This document shows positions 24,501 to 37,100 of a DNA stretch of 64,000 nucleotides, one piece after another (the first letter of the stretch is position 1; every line of letters begins with the position of its first letter). The notes under the pieces were generated by a model that ran no database searches, was not told the DNA's origin, and worked only from the letters and a program-made list of their open reading frames with translations. The DNA is from Rostratula benghalensis. Its lineage: Eukaryota > Chordata > Aves > Charadriiformes > Rostratulidae. The translations under genes were made by a program, and so were the position numbers. The DNA is taken from contig VXAI01000192.1 in the NCBI GenBank assembly GCA_013399305.1, positions 142,553 through 206,552 of the forward strand. The letters are read 5' to 3'.

Positions 24501-26436
24501 GCCATTTCTTTTTCCTTGGAATAACTGCTGTGACCTGTGAAGGAAGTTAACTTGTCTATAACTTTTCTTGCCTTAGAGCTAAGGCAAGCTTTCTTGCTGA
24601 AAGTCTGGTGGGTTTCTCCATTCCCCTTTAGCCAAACCAAACAATTCTGTCCTCAGCAGAAGGTAACAACTCCAACTGGAGCTGTGGAAGATATGTTCAA
24701 GGAGTTTCTGTTGGCTCACACCGATCCTGCTATTGAGACCAGGTTATTAAGAGAAGAAAGACAGATGCTTTGAATACCAAGACTATAGCAGCTAATCACC
24801 TCTCTGTATGGAGACTAAATGCCCAGGCTGAGATAGGAGAAACAGCAAAACAATTATTCTAAGTTTTGGAGTGGGGATACCAGGCCCAGAGACTGGGCTT
24901 TGCATTGAAAATATCTTTGCAAGATGACAAGGAATAAGAGATCTGAAGGGTGGAAGACTTTGACTATGGCAGAATCCAAAACCAGAACTAACCCAAGGAG
25001 AAAAGGTAAATCTGGATACATGAGAGTGGAAGTGAGGATTCAGCAGAGGCAGCAGAGCATGTTGTGCAAACTGCTGATATCTTTTTCTGATACAGCACTC
25101 AATTAGTGAGAGTGGTGTTCATGATAAGGCATCTAACGCTTTCTTATTTCCTGGACATCTGGAAGACAGGATCTTGCCAGAAATAGTGATTTGTAGGAGT
25201 CCCAGTTCTGCTTTCTTCTGCTTCTCTCCTCTCTTCACAAGGTTCCTTGTGATGACCTGGTTTTGGGTGGATGACACCACCGAGATATCTTTCACTAGAT
25301 GAGAAATTGAATCTTTGTGCTCCCTTTTCCTTAAGGCATGAAAAGCACCAATAAACATGTGGGAAAAGGCTATGGATGATATAGTACATTACATTTACAA
25401 CCCACAGACTTGTCATCAGTTTATCCTGATGTCACAAAGACCTTCCCAGATCTTATAATAGAAGACACATGCATCCTATTTTGCATAAACTGCTAGCATT
25501 TTATATCTGGGTCAATCTTATAACTATCTGGTGTCTTATTAGGGAAATATAGTCCAGAGAACAAGTAGTAAAGAATTTTCTTGCATTTGAGGACCTAGAT
25601 TGACATGTGTTGCAGAAATCATAGACTCAAACACACACTTCCTAAGTAGTAAACATTCTGCTTAATAAATTTTGTGTTGAATGGGAACAAAATACTATGC
25701 AGTGGTGCTTGTAGGTTGTGCTAGTGATTACAGAGAGAAATACTCCCAGCAAACACCATGCAAGATAACTTTGAAAGAATACACAACAAAGGTTGAGATT
25801 GAGAGAATTTCCCTGTTTGATTTTATAAAACTAACTAACTGGCTACTTATTCTGCTGCCACAGTGCTCGATTTTCTTTTATCCTGTGTGTTATGTCCACA
25901 ACTAAGTGTATGATGGTGTCCCATGTAGGTGGTTTCCCCCATAACAAGTTATTTTTGGATCTCACTTCTTGACCTTTGTGATTTTCTCAAATGCTTTTAG
26001 CCTTCCTGCTTTCTGAACATGAAAGGCAAAGCAGCATCACTTAACTGACATGCATGTGACAATGCGAGTTTCTCCTATCTCAGCTGGAGAGTGACAAAGC
26101 ACAAGGTGACAAAAGCATTTTTCCACTGTTTCGTTGTCTGCTTAGCTTTTCTCTCTTGCACTGATGTGCAGTGAGGCTGGGAGGAAATACTCTTTGAGAA
26201 ACAAAGGGATATTCCAAGTATGAAAAAAAGCAGGCAGGCAGACTTAAAAGTGGACAATAAGCAGTGATGCAATTTTGAGTTTAAGGATCAGAGGTAGCAA
26301 GGAATTCACAGTAACTTGCATTGAACAGATACTTTTCAGCCCATTCACCAATCCATCTCATAATGGTTCAGCTAAGTGTTTAAGGACCTACTTAATTTTA
26401 ACTTTCTGAAGAGTTTCTCTGATTCTTAGGCTTAAC
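21584..26436. other. unique sequence, no gene seen
   Basis: AT-rich sequence with many frames of 60-91 codons on both strands. Overlapping minus-strand frames between 22890 and 23224 were examined as a possible processed pseudogene, but no parent protein was recognised. Confidence 0.5.
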
Positions 26437-26680
26437 TTTTTTTTTTTTTTTCCCCTTAGGCCACCTTAAGATGGAAGTTTCACTAGGCAAGTTGTGTAAT
26501 ACGTCACATTTTCTTACAGGTGCAAATTTTTGGCTGACAGCTGAAAACCTGCTTTGTCTTTCCTTCCCACAGTGTTCCATATTTGGGAACTACAATGAAG
26601 AGTTTCACAGGCTGCGAATGGGCACTAGGACTGCACCCAGTGTTTCTTGGAGATTTTCAGGGGAAGGATATATAAATTAA
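26437..26680 (+). other. strong splice-acceptor-like sequence followed by an open frame
   Basis: A TTAAC branch-point-like word runs into 15 T, then CCCCTTAG, ending at 26459. Two more acceptor-like sites follow, TTTTCTTACAG (26509-26519) and CTTTCCTTCCCACAG near 26571. A plus-strand frame opens at 26471 and runs 69 codons to 26680. The peptide resembles no family I know. Poly-T tracts followed by AG occur by chance, so this is only an exon candidate. Confidence 0.2.
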
Positions 26681-27839
26681 TATGCTTTTTCAGTGGAAAA
26701 AAAACTGTTAAATTCTGACATCATTTAAGCAACTGTCTGTGAAACTGTATTGTACATGCCTGGCCTGTCCATGTCCTGCTGAGAGTATGTAGCACCCTAG
26801 TTGTTTCTCTGCACATGAGTCAGATGAATCAGCACCATCCTGCCTTTTAAAGAGCATGGTCGAGAGGGAGGCTTCATACTGCGGCCTGGGAGGTGCTACC
26901 AGCAAGGGACTGAAATCGCTGGCTCTTCAAACCGTCAAATGTACTAGTGGTTTACGTACAACCGTGGCAGCCTCCAGTCAAAAATTACTTAAAAAGTCTC
27001 AAAAACATTTCTTTAGATAATGGTGGCTGGAATGATCCTGTGCTGCTCAAGAGTCATGACATAAAACTTTAACCTGCGGGACCTTGATTTCCCTCAGGCA
27101 CAGCCATTACATGGTATGGTACTGTTAGACTGCAGAAAACCCGGTTGCCACTTCTCTTCTGTTAATGTTCTTGAAAAGGATGAAGCTGAAGAAGGACCAT
27201 TTCAAGTGCATAGGAGAGTTTGGAGCACTTGCCATTACATTTTGGAGGACATGATGTTGCAGCTGCACTTCTGTGTTGTTGCAAACCTGTCAAAAGAGTG
27301 CCAGTGAGCAGGGTTGCTGGAATCAGGAGCACAGCATGTGAATGCTTGCATGCTCTTTGTCCAGGAGAAGACTCTTCACCTATCAGAAATGAAATCCATA
27401 AAAGCATAATGTGTCTTCCATGCTGTAGGTATTGGTATGTTTGAGCCAGGTTAGCAATCCCATGGAAGGGAATGCTACAGAAAAGACAAACCTTTGTAAT
27501 TTGTATCAGCATCTTTCTGAAGTTAAAAGCTCCCAAATTTCTCATTAGATTTCCCAGCAAGATCCTTTTCCTGGAGTTCAAAGATGTGACACATTGGTGA
27601 CGGAACAACTCTCCAGGCTGAAGTCAAATGAGTTGAGAAATTTCTTCACAAGAGACTTCAATTAAAACTGTATTTAACTGAAACTGCTTGTTGTCTGGTT
27701 TAAGGGCATCCATGGGGAATTTGTAGCACGTGACAAATCTGAATTTATAATGCATTTTAGTCTATAAAACACGTGTATGATTTTCTAGGGAAAGGATTTG
27801 ATTTTAAGATAACTTTCATAAATGCGAATTAAAATTGCA
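26681..27839. other. no gene seen; one 148-codon minus-strand frame of doubtful meaning
   Basis: The frame at 27162-27608 (minus) is the longest outside the GC island and CR1 elements. It has no recognisable domain and overlaps plus-strand frames of 63 and 74 codons in the same interval. I treat it as chance. Confidence 0.45.
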
Positions 27840-28232
27840 TGTCGTATGAGGAGCGGCTGAGGACTCTGTACTTGTCTAGTTTGGAGAAAACGAGTCTGAG
27901 GAATGCCCTTATTGCACTCCAGAGCCTCCTGAGGAGGCGAAACTGAGAAGGAGGTGCTGAGCTCTTCTCCTGGGGAGCTTGTGAACATGTGGGAATGGTT
28001 CAAAATCGCATCAGGGAGGTTCAAAGTGGGCAGTAGGAAGCATTTCTTTACTGAGAGCATGGTCAAGGACTGGAAGAGGCTTCTTAGAGAGGCTGTTGAT
28101 GCCCCAAGTCTGTCAGTGTTTAAGAGGTATTTGGATAATGCCCTTAACAACATGCTGTAACATTTGGTCAGCCCTGAAGGAGTCAGCCAGTTGCAGTAGA
28201 TGATCACTGTATGTCCCTTCCAACTGGAACTA
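27840..28232 (+). mobile_element. CR1 LINE, 5'-truncated, plus strand
   Basis: Begins within ORF2 (TATGAGGAGCGGCTGAGG, a CR1 hallmark) and runs through the C-terminal coding end into a 3' UTR containing GGTCAGCCCTGAAGG, a TAGATGATCACTGTA block and GTCCCTTCCAACTGGAA. The subfamily ends in a pentanucleotide-type tail rather than the ATTCTATG octamer. The 5' half is degraded and frameshifted. The tail leads directly into a (TTCCC)n array. Confidence 0.93.
27954..28160 (+). pseudogene. CR1 ORF2 C-terminal remnant
   Basis: A 68-codon frame ends at the natural ORF2 stop. Its second half carries the CR1 words KHFFTESMVKDW, LLREAVDAPSLSVFKR and LDNALNNML. The first residues (before about residue 20) are out of register with CR1, showing an upstream indel. 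The frame is far too short to encode a functional reverse transcriptase. Confidence 0.85.
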
Positions 28233-28330
28233 TTCCCTTCCCTTCCCTTCCCTTCCCTTCCCTTCCCTTCCCTTCCCTTCCCTTCCCTTCCCTTCCCTTC
28301 CCTTCCCTTCCCTTCCCTTCCCTTCCCTTC
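28233..28330 (+). repeat. (TTCCC)n microsatellite, about 19.6 copies
   Basis: An essentially perfect pentanucleotide array of about 98 bp follows the CR1 3' UTR without a gap, then breaks up into TCTCCTCTTC. Its position at the CR1 terminus shows that it grew from the element's short tail repeat. The strand is purely pyrimidine, so length polymorphism and unusual DNA structure are likely. Confidence 0.97.
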
Positions 28331-30890
28331 TCTCCTCTTCTATTGAAACATGTTGCTAAAAATAATGTAACTGCTTTTTTTGGTATCTATCACTTGCTTT
28401 TTGATATGGTTGAGAATTTCAGTGTTCCTCATCCCTTGTAGCTGATAGTAAATTTCCTACGGATTCACTGTAGAATAATAACACTTGTACTGTGGTTAAT
28501 GCACTGCAGTAAGCAATTGTCAAAATTGATCAATTTGAAAAGTATTATCAGAAATATATATATATTTTAATTTAATTACCTCTCCTGACCATTGTATTTA
28601 GCAGTTGTCCAATTTCCAGAAGTTGGTGTTTCCAAAGTTCTCTGCGTTTTACTTACATATTTGTAATTAGAATTCTGAATATTCTGCCCAGTGTAAATAT
28701 TTTAATGTTGTTCGAAAATTACCCGTGCAAAACTTCAAACTGATCCTTCTGGAGTTGTCAGTAGCTGCTAGTTTAACATTGTTTTGCCTGCAACCCAGTG
28801 TATACCAGTGTAACCCAGTTAATAAGCAAGTTTTCCAAGTCTACCCTGGCTAATGGAATACAGTGATTTTTGTACTGAACTTTTCTTTACCATTCAGACA
28901 AAGATTGTCTTTGAGCGCAAATGCTTGAAAATAACAGCAAACACTGCTGTCCTTGTCATCCAAACAACGATATCTTATGCAATTTAAAATAGGATGGATT
29001 TTTTCCCTTCAACAGGAAGCATCAGTTCTGCTGCTTACAGAAAATTAGTTTCCAGTTAAGAGTTAAATATGGAGAACAGACACATTACTGAATCTTTGCC
29101 TTAATAAAACTGATAAAACTCTTAGCATGACCAGGGTTTTTTTAATTCTCAGCAAGGTTATTCTGAGAAACTGTACAAGTGAGAAAGCCTGTCCTCTCAC
29201 CTGATGGAGTCATTCTTAATTAGAGCCAGCTGAAGACTTTTCAGCCTTGGGAACAAAGCTTTGCTACTAAAGATGAGAAACAGGACTCTTTTTTTACCAG
29301 AGGGGGAAAAGAGGAGGATGAGAAAAGTCAGGACATAAACAGGAAGCAGGGCAGATGTCTGGAGGGTAAGGCTTACCATTTTTTTATATTTTAGATACCA
29401 GAAAAAAAATCCCTTAGTTCAGGTCTCTGATATCAGCAAATCATACAGTAAGAGCTGTGGCCTTTTTGAATTTTCTAGTAGTCTTAACCTGAACCTTGCT
29501 GTGCCTATGTTTAAAACTACCATTTTCTGGACCAGTTCAGCAGATGATGAAGGTAAAACACTCTTTTGAAGTCAGTACTGCTACCATAGCTTACCATAGA
29601 TGAATATCTGGCTCCATGTGTATGCATTTGGGCCCCGTATATATCAATTACATGACATATATCGTTATCCTTGAAATTTAAGATTATGTAAATAGGTGGC
29701 AGCTCTGTCCCTCGTCTGGTAGAACTGGTGACTTTAAAATCCAAATAAAAACCTGTTGTTTGGCTTTGCTGGAGAGTAATGAGAGTGCTTGCAAAAGCTA
29801 AGCATTTACCCCGTGGCACGAAGAATTTTTATTGTTTCCACCAGTAATGTGGTTATGGACCAATACTTGACACTTGATGTACAAAGGAAAAAAAAACACT
29901 TTTGTCAACAATAAAAATAGACTTAAGGCAGTCAGATGCTTGCAACAGGTTGGCTGGTATGATTCAATCCTTACTGTTAAAGTTGGAGGTGTTTTCCTGT
30001 TGATACCATTAGGTGTTGTAGGTTAGGCCTTCATGGATGCACAGAAATGAGCAGAATTTTCCAAACAAGCCACAGTTGTTAGAAGAAAAGAAGCAAGCGT
30101 GTCTGGGTTTTTCTAGAAATGGATCTAACATGGCCAAGATGGTTTAAGCAATGTTTCCAGCCACTGAAGTAAAACTCTTTTCAACTGTGGCTCATGAAGT
30201 GCCCCATGACTTAAGTGATAATGCATGTAGGATCTAGATTTGGGGTAATACTGCATGCCTTTACTAAAGGTACTTAATTTATTCAACATATTGCCAGCAT
30301 AAAGGCAGATTTAAAAGGCTTTCTCCTTACTTCATATTCTGTTGTCTGCTAACTCAACCAGCCTAAGATCATAAAAGTAATGTGTTATTTGTTGTCAATT
30401 TGGGTTTCCAGAAATTACATTCTTCTTTGTGCCACTCTTCATGGATGTGGCTTGGGAAGATTTATAAATGGCTATAGAGAATTGCACAACATGTTTGCTC
30501 ATAAATTAGTTATTTGTATACAAGAGCAGAATTTTTACAGAGGATTGGATCTAAGCTTATCTGGCAGGGAGGAGTCTGGGGCTATTGAAAGAAGGGGAAG
30601 GAAGGGGAACAACGTAGGGGCAAATGTGGAGTGACTTGACCTCTTTGTTTGAAGGGGGGATCAATCCCAACACTTCTGTGATTTCCTGTCCTTTTCTGAC
30701 CTTTTCACCATGTCACTGAGCAGAAGGCCATGTCCTTACAGAAGCAAGTTAATGCTAGAAAACTCTAGAGCAGTTCTTAATGTCTGTATTAATGATGGCA
30801 CAACTAGGTCCCCCTCTGGATGTTGAATAACATTCAACAGCAATCATTTCTAAGAGAAAAGGGAAAATGCATATGTAGACCTTTTTTTCT
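28331..30890. other. unique sequence, no gene seen
   Basis: AT-rich, with a short (TA)n near 28555-28565. The frame at 29517-29819 (minus, 100 codons) has no signature. No repeats were recognised. Confidence 0.55.
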
Positions 30891-30897
30891 CCTTTAG

Positions 30898-31074
30898 GAG
30901 TACTTTATCAGTGCAAATGGTTGTAGTACCCTTCACAGTGCTGAGGTAGCAAACGTGCTTTTATTCAGCGAAGACGACATAGATCTGACCTTAAAAATAC
31001 CAGATTTAGTGCAGCCAAAGGCAAGGATTTTTGCTAAAATGGGGCAACACTTGTATAATGTCCTTGTTCCGTAG
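30898..31074 (+). other. candidate terminal exon: acceptor-linked open frame
   Basis: The sequence CCTTTTTTTCTCCTTTAG, a good acceptor, ends at 30897. The frame beginning at the next base, GAG, stays open for 58 codons to TAG at 31072-31074. AATAAA follows at 31165-31170, about 90 bp after the stop. The peptide includes an acidic FSEDDIDLTLKIPDL stretch and matches no family I recognise. There is no internal start requirement if it is spliced. Open length alone has several percent chance probability, so this is a hypothesis. Confidence 0.2.
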
Positions 31075-31170
31075 TATTAAGCTATTAATTTTTTTTTTGT
31101 CTGAAAATGTGTCCTGCTTGCTCGGAAAAATTGGCTTGTTGCCTTATCTTCCAGGTGTCTGTTGAATAAA

Positions 31171-34100
31171 ATGTTTCTACAAAGTCATATAGCAACATCC
31201 TAAATGAAATGGAGTTATTTTGAAGATTCAAAGAGAAATGCACGCATGGTGGCATTGCACAGGAGTGTACTGTTTAGCAGTTCTCTCTGCTCACAGAGGC
31301 TTCCCTTCTGCTTTGTTCTGAATACCATTATTTTCCCCCTTCCAAGGGGCCCCTTTTGTCTTAATTTGAAATGGCTATTTGACAAATGGTATGTAGTAAA
31401 TGTCCCTTAGCCGTTTAGCTGATTGCTCATGCACTTTTAAATAAAACTGATTGGGATGTGGACAGTAGTATTCAGGACTTGTATCACTGTGCCCGAAGTC
31501 CTCCAATTATTTTTAAGAGGGAGAGGTGACAAGCAGTATTGTTCCCATCTTATAAGAATGGAATTTCTTTTCAGAAGGCTTTAGAGTTTTCATTTCTAAG
31601 CATCAAATGCATTTCCACCCACTGAATCTGTCAATTAGCATGAGACTAAATATGTGCTCTAAATGCGTGTTACAGCTGTGTTGTGATTTGGGCCAGACTG
31701 GCCACTGAAACAAATGACAGATGCTCTCCCCAACCTCTCTCTTCAGGTAGAGGAGGGAGAGAAAAAGATTTACAAGTTTAAAAAAAGAACTAAATTACTT
31801 TGATGAAAATATTAGGAAAAAAAAAAAGAAAATAAAATAAATATGCACAATATATACAAAACCATATCAAGCTCCCATGATGATGATAAAGTCACCAACA
31901 GGCACCAGGAAGGTCCCAGACTGGACTTGGTGACAAGAGAAACTGGATTTCAGCTCTGGAGTTAGGAATGCACAGATCAGGATCAAAGGAGATGAACAGA
32001 CAGGGTCGTCCTTGGATGCTCGACAATGAAGAAAGCACCTGACCCCTTTGATCCCGCAGCTTTTATACTGACTATAATGCAGATGGGGACCTGTTTGCAC
32101 TTCCAGCCCTCCAGTGGGGCAAATAACGAAGTCAGCAGACCTTGGTTGTTGTAGTAGTATCAGCAAGAGCCTGTCTGCATACCATTCCTTAGCATAAATT
32201 AGAAACAATCAGGTCTTATCTCTCTGGGAACGAGCAGTGTCTGGACACTATGCTGTAAATTTCAGAGAGCTCAGTTACTTAGAAGAGGCCTAGCTGCAGA
32301 GTAAAATTACTGAACAGAATATAGGTTCTGTTTTACCTCAAACCAGGACAAGCTGCTAAATGTATTATGGTTTATGAGAATAGTTATTTCCACTGTAAGT
32401 GTGAAGGGAACGTACCTATATATAGAGCTGCTAATGGTGGTAGGTTATAGGAATCACTATGCTACCTGTTAAAGGACTTAAAATACCAGAGTCCTACAGA
32501 ACAGAATGACAGCCACCTTCTGATTAGTTGTGGTATGATAGAGAAAATCCCACATATAAAAAGTACCCGATTTATAGTGTTCTGCATTGTCAAAAAAACC
32601 CTTCTCTTGTCAACAGAAAACATAAAATGGAAAAGAAAATGGGAATAAGTCAGCATTGATAAAAAGTGACTTATTTACTGCTGACGATCATGTTCTTTTG
32701 CTAATCATCATAATTTCCACTCCCTTTAAAGTGTGTAATTCTATACAAGAGTGCCCTAAAGGAGATTATAATCCATAGAAAAGCAGAGGAGGATAATACA
32801 ATATGACTTCCCGTTGACTTAAAACTATAAAAGCAGACCACCACCACCCCTAAAACACTGACATTCAGAGGACAGAGTATCCAGTCACCTGTAAGATTCA
32901 ATTTCAGGCGAAATTTTTCATGTTTTTCCATTCATGTTCCATTTTCACGTTCAAGGACTTAGATACGTGCAGCTTTAGGTGAATATTCCATTGCTGTTAA
33001 ATTTCCTAGATGAATTGTAAGGATCCAAAATTACGCTTTCTAGAGTATCGGACAAAGTATATCATCTGAACACTGAAACATCAGCACTGTATAGAAGTCA
33101 TGGAAGTCTAATCCTCCAAGTAACTTGATTTCAAACAAATGCCTTTTTAAGACATTAAGCTCTGTTTTGCTTTGTTGTTTAATCCTACCGCTTTAACAAT
33201 GTGCTCTTGATTAATCAGTGTTTATTGTCATTCAGGAGGCTGTTTGCCTCTAGAAATGTCACTTTAATATTGAGGAAATATCAATTTTGTTCTGTTTTCA
33301 TGGTACAACATTTGGGAAACACTGCATACTCTCAAGAACCCTATCAGAATTCAGTGTCCATGTTCCATACCCACATTCCCTGTTTGATCCAAGGGCTGTG
33401 GTTATTTAACTATTCACCCAGACATAGCTAAAGAGGCCTGATATCAAGTGATGTAAAAGACAGTCACTTTTCCATCCTTAAAAAAGCAAAGCCACAATGT
33501 TTCAAGTCGTTTTCTCTTCCCTTATTTCCAGGAGCGGGCACAACAGCCTTGCCTTTCTTTGCTCTGCGCTGGTGTCCTTCCAACTGGGTGCAAACATTTT
33601 GCTTACACCACTCTCAGCTGCATGACTGTCCAGAACATTTAGTGCATGTACAGAGTAACATCTTAGAAAACTGTTAGTACTGCAGAGCTTTGTAACCATT
33701 TATTTCTTGAAATCAACTTTGAGACAAACTTTCCAGAGCAGGATGATACCAAGGGACAGAGTAGGTCAATTTCTTAACCTTTCTTAGCCTTAACTGAGAC
33801 TTCTTCCAGATGCTCATTTACAGAGAAGAAAAAACAGTGTCCTTATTTCTTTATTTTCCTTGTTTCAAAGACTGGTAAGCAAATGATTTTTTTCTGTGGT
33901 TGGTAGCTTTGCAACCTTTTCAGACAAAATATGACACGGTGTTTGCATGGCATTTGTGGGCTGGAAACACCTGGTTTTCATTTCAAAGCAACATGAGAAG
34001 CTCTGATTCTGTGTTCAGTTTCAAATGAAATCCGTGTGGCAGTAATGCAGAGCAGCATTGTGCTGGGTCCCTGTTACAATGAGCACCTCTAACTGAATTG

Positions 34101-37100
34101 ACGAAAACACTCCCCTTTCTTCCCTTCCCCTCCATCTCCCCCAAGTTCAAAGTATTACTATGAACAACGAAGAGTTGACATGAAATATGGGCAAGAACTC
34201 CTTCCAAAGAGTATGCTCCAGACCTCCTGGATAAAGAAACGTTACAGCTTTAGCTGATGCTATAATACAGGACAAGCATCAACTTCACTGGAGAGGAAAA
34301 AAAAGAAGCAAAAAGAGGGAAGAGTGCACTGGAAAGACCAGAAAAGGAAATGTTGTAAAAAAAAGGGATCTTCAGCTGCTGGAATAAACCCTATAAACTG
34401 GGTTTTTCCAGAGTATACACTAGCCAGAGGGTGCCCTGGGAGGAAACCGCAAAGACAGGAAGTGATCCTCTTTGTCTTCATTTTAAACATAGCTCAGGCT
34501 CTCAGCATTCTCCTTCAGACTGCTTCTAACCACATGGAAAGCTTCTTTTTCTCTAGTCTGCTACCTTCAGACTGAGTTAGCCAGCTTCTTGGGGATTTAC
34601 AATAAAGACAACTTGTCTCTAATGGCAACTTTACCACATGGATATAGGTACAATCATCTAAATACTGATTTCTCTAGTGCCCTCCCACAATTTCCTTTAA
34701 CCTATTAGGTGACAGACACATTCTTCCTGGGAAGGAATAGTAGTGCAGCTTACTTTTTGTAAGTGAGGATCCACAGCTTACACTCCCAGAAACAGCAACA
34801 ATACACAGAGGTGAATACAACAAGAAGGGGAATATCTTGAAGCTGTTGAATATTTTCATGAATGTTTTCATGTTTTGTGAGACATCTGGACTGTGGTCTT
34901 GTTGAAGTTGCAGAATTTGTTTCTATTGACAAAACCAATGTTTTCATTGTCTTTTCTTAGACAAGGCTGAAAGACAAACTGAGAGAAATTCTGCTGTGTC
35001 CACACGCCCTGGACAAAGTCTGGACCGAAGCATTCCCTGAAACATTTGACCAATGGGTTAAGTCTCTCAGATATCCATGTACTGCTGGTTAGCAAAGCTG
35101 CATTACTATGCAGCTACTAAAAAATTCTGCTGGGATGAAAAATGAAGTAGTGAAATAGTCTGCTGCATGTGAGTCTTCTTGATTTCTAATCACTTTCTTC
35201 TTGCTCTCTGTGTTAATGAGCAGAAGTTGGGTGGAATGTTTTTTCCCAAATCTATCGGACTATACAGAGACCACAGTGGTTCTTTCCTACAGCTCACCCA
35301 AGTTCTGAAAAGGGGTCTGACTGCTAACAGTCTCTGATGCTAACACTCACCTGATGATAGTTTTCTTCCAACTTGTCTGTGTGCTTGGTGTTGCACTGCC
35401 ATTTCATCTATGGCAGCTGTTGGTGTTCCATCTGGTGTGACTGGCAGAACAGTGACAATCCTATTGTCTGGTCATTTAAAACCAGAAATGTACTGTTGGG
35501 ATGAGCTCCGGGCTTGCTGAGATAGGCTACCTGGTCTTTTCCATCTTTCAACTTCTGTGATCTATTAAAAGTCCCTTTGTTTCTAGTAATTACCCTCTAG
35601 CTTTGCTTAATTTGAAGCCATTAGTGGCTTTTAGGCAGTGAAAGAAATACCAAATACTTTTTATGTGAAGTCTAACTGAAGCAATCAGGAAAAAAATGTA
35701 TATCCATCTCAACTACAAGTCTTCTGCTATTGCAGTTTTGATCAGTGTGCAATCAAACTTCTCCCTTCTGAGATTTTTCTCTTCCTTTCTGATTCCCTTT
35801 GTCTATTTGTCTTCCTGGAAGTACAGTGGCCACTGCTGTTTAGCATGTAAACCAATTTCAGGCAAGGCTGCCCTCTTGTAACCTTCCCCGAGGTTACAGG
35901 AGGTGCTTGGAAGGCAAATCAGTCTGAGATTGAGTTGAAGAGCCAACTGTGTTTGTTGCTTTTCTCTGTTCTTGTTACCTTGTTGTGTCAGGGAACAGGA
36001 CATTTCTGTTCAACCACTCCTGACTTTTTCCATCAAACAAAACATTAAATTGGAAGACCTCTAACCTCTATTTGTATTTTAAACCCCCATTTATAGGCTT
36101 TATATGATCTGCTTTTGGGGGGCAGGAAGTAAGATTCTGGTATTTGAGAAAACATTTTAGTAGCTCGGAATAGAAATTCCCTCTCTTACTAACCTGTCAG
36201 AGGAAAGCAGCTTCAGTATTTTAGATGTGATTTGTTTCTGTAATGCAACAACACTAACAATGCTGTTAACTTGTTAGTGATCACATGGCAGAAGGATGGG
36301 TGCCTTGCGAATTTGAGAAAATGTTATATGCTTAGAAGGCATGAAAAAATAATTGCAAGATCTAGCTCCTAGTTGCACAGGCAAGTGAGAATTTTAATAT
36401 ATAGAAATACCATAAGGCTTTCTGTGCATACATAAACCCTACTTTAAACAGTGGGGCTTGGTGTCTCTGAGGAAAACCAGATTTCTGAAGAGCAAACGGT
36501 GAGCTACTCTTCAGCAAAACTGTGGTTTGAAACATACATTCCCAAAATCACATAATGAGAAGTGGTTTGTTTTTCTGGAACTAACTCAGTTATTTTACTT
36601 TCATCCTAAGAACTTCTACAAATCTGCAATGGGGCAAATTTTTCTTTCCTGTAGTCCCCATTTCTGATCACATGAAATGTTATCTAAACTCTTCTTCAGA
36701 GCTGAAATATTCCCAATTTTAAGCCCCTTTTTTGACACCAGACAACCTGATCTGCCCTCCAGCCTAAGGGTGAATCTGGCAATGAGTGCTGCATGGGTGC
36801 AGCCACAAAATACTCTTTCAGACTCCCTGCATGTGTAGGGGACCACCCACAAGGAGATCACTGCGTGAGCAAGGCTTCAGCTTGCAAGAGACAGGTCCTT
36901 GTAGGACTTGACAGTGTTGCCACACAGACAAACAAATTTAAGGGTGAAATAGATGAGTTGCACCCCTTCCAAGGCATAGGCATGTGCACACTGCAACAGT
37001 TGCACATGAAACTTTTTCCTCCAAGAGCTTCAGTTATTGATGCAAGTAAATGCTGAAACTGGGTCCGCTGGGTGTCCCTGTAGGATAGCCACAAACAATG

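Noticed and set aside
27162..27608. 148-codon minus-strand frame
   Set aside because: No recognisable family, overlapped by plus-strand frames of similar quality, and no acceptor or poly(A) context.
28211..28441. 76-codon plus-strand frame with repeated FPSLP
   Set aside because: It is simply the translation of the (TTCCC)n microsatellite.
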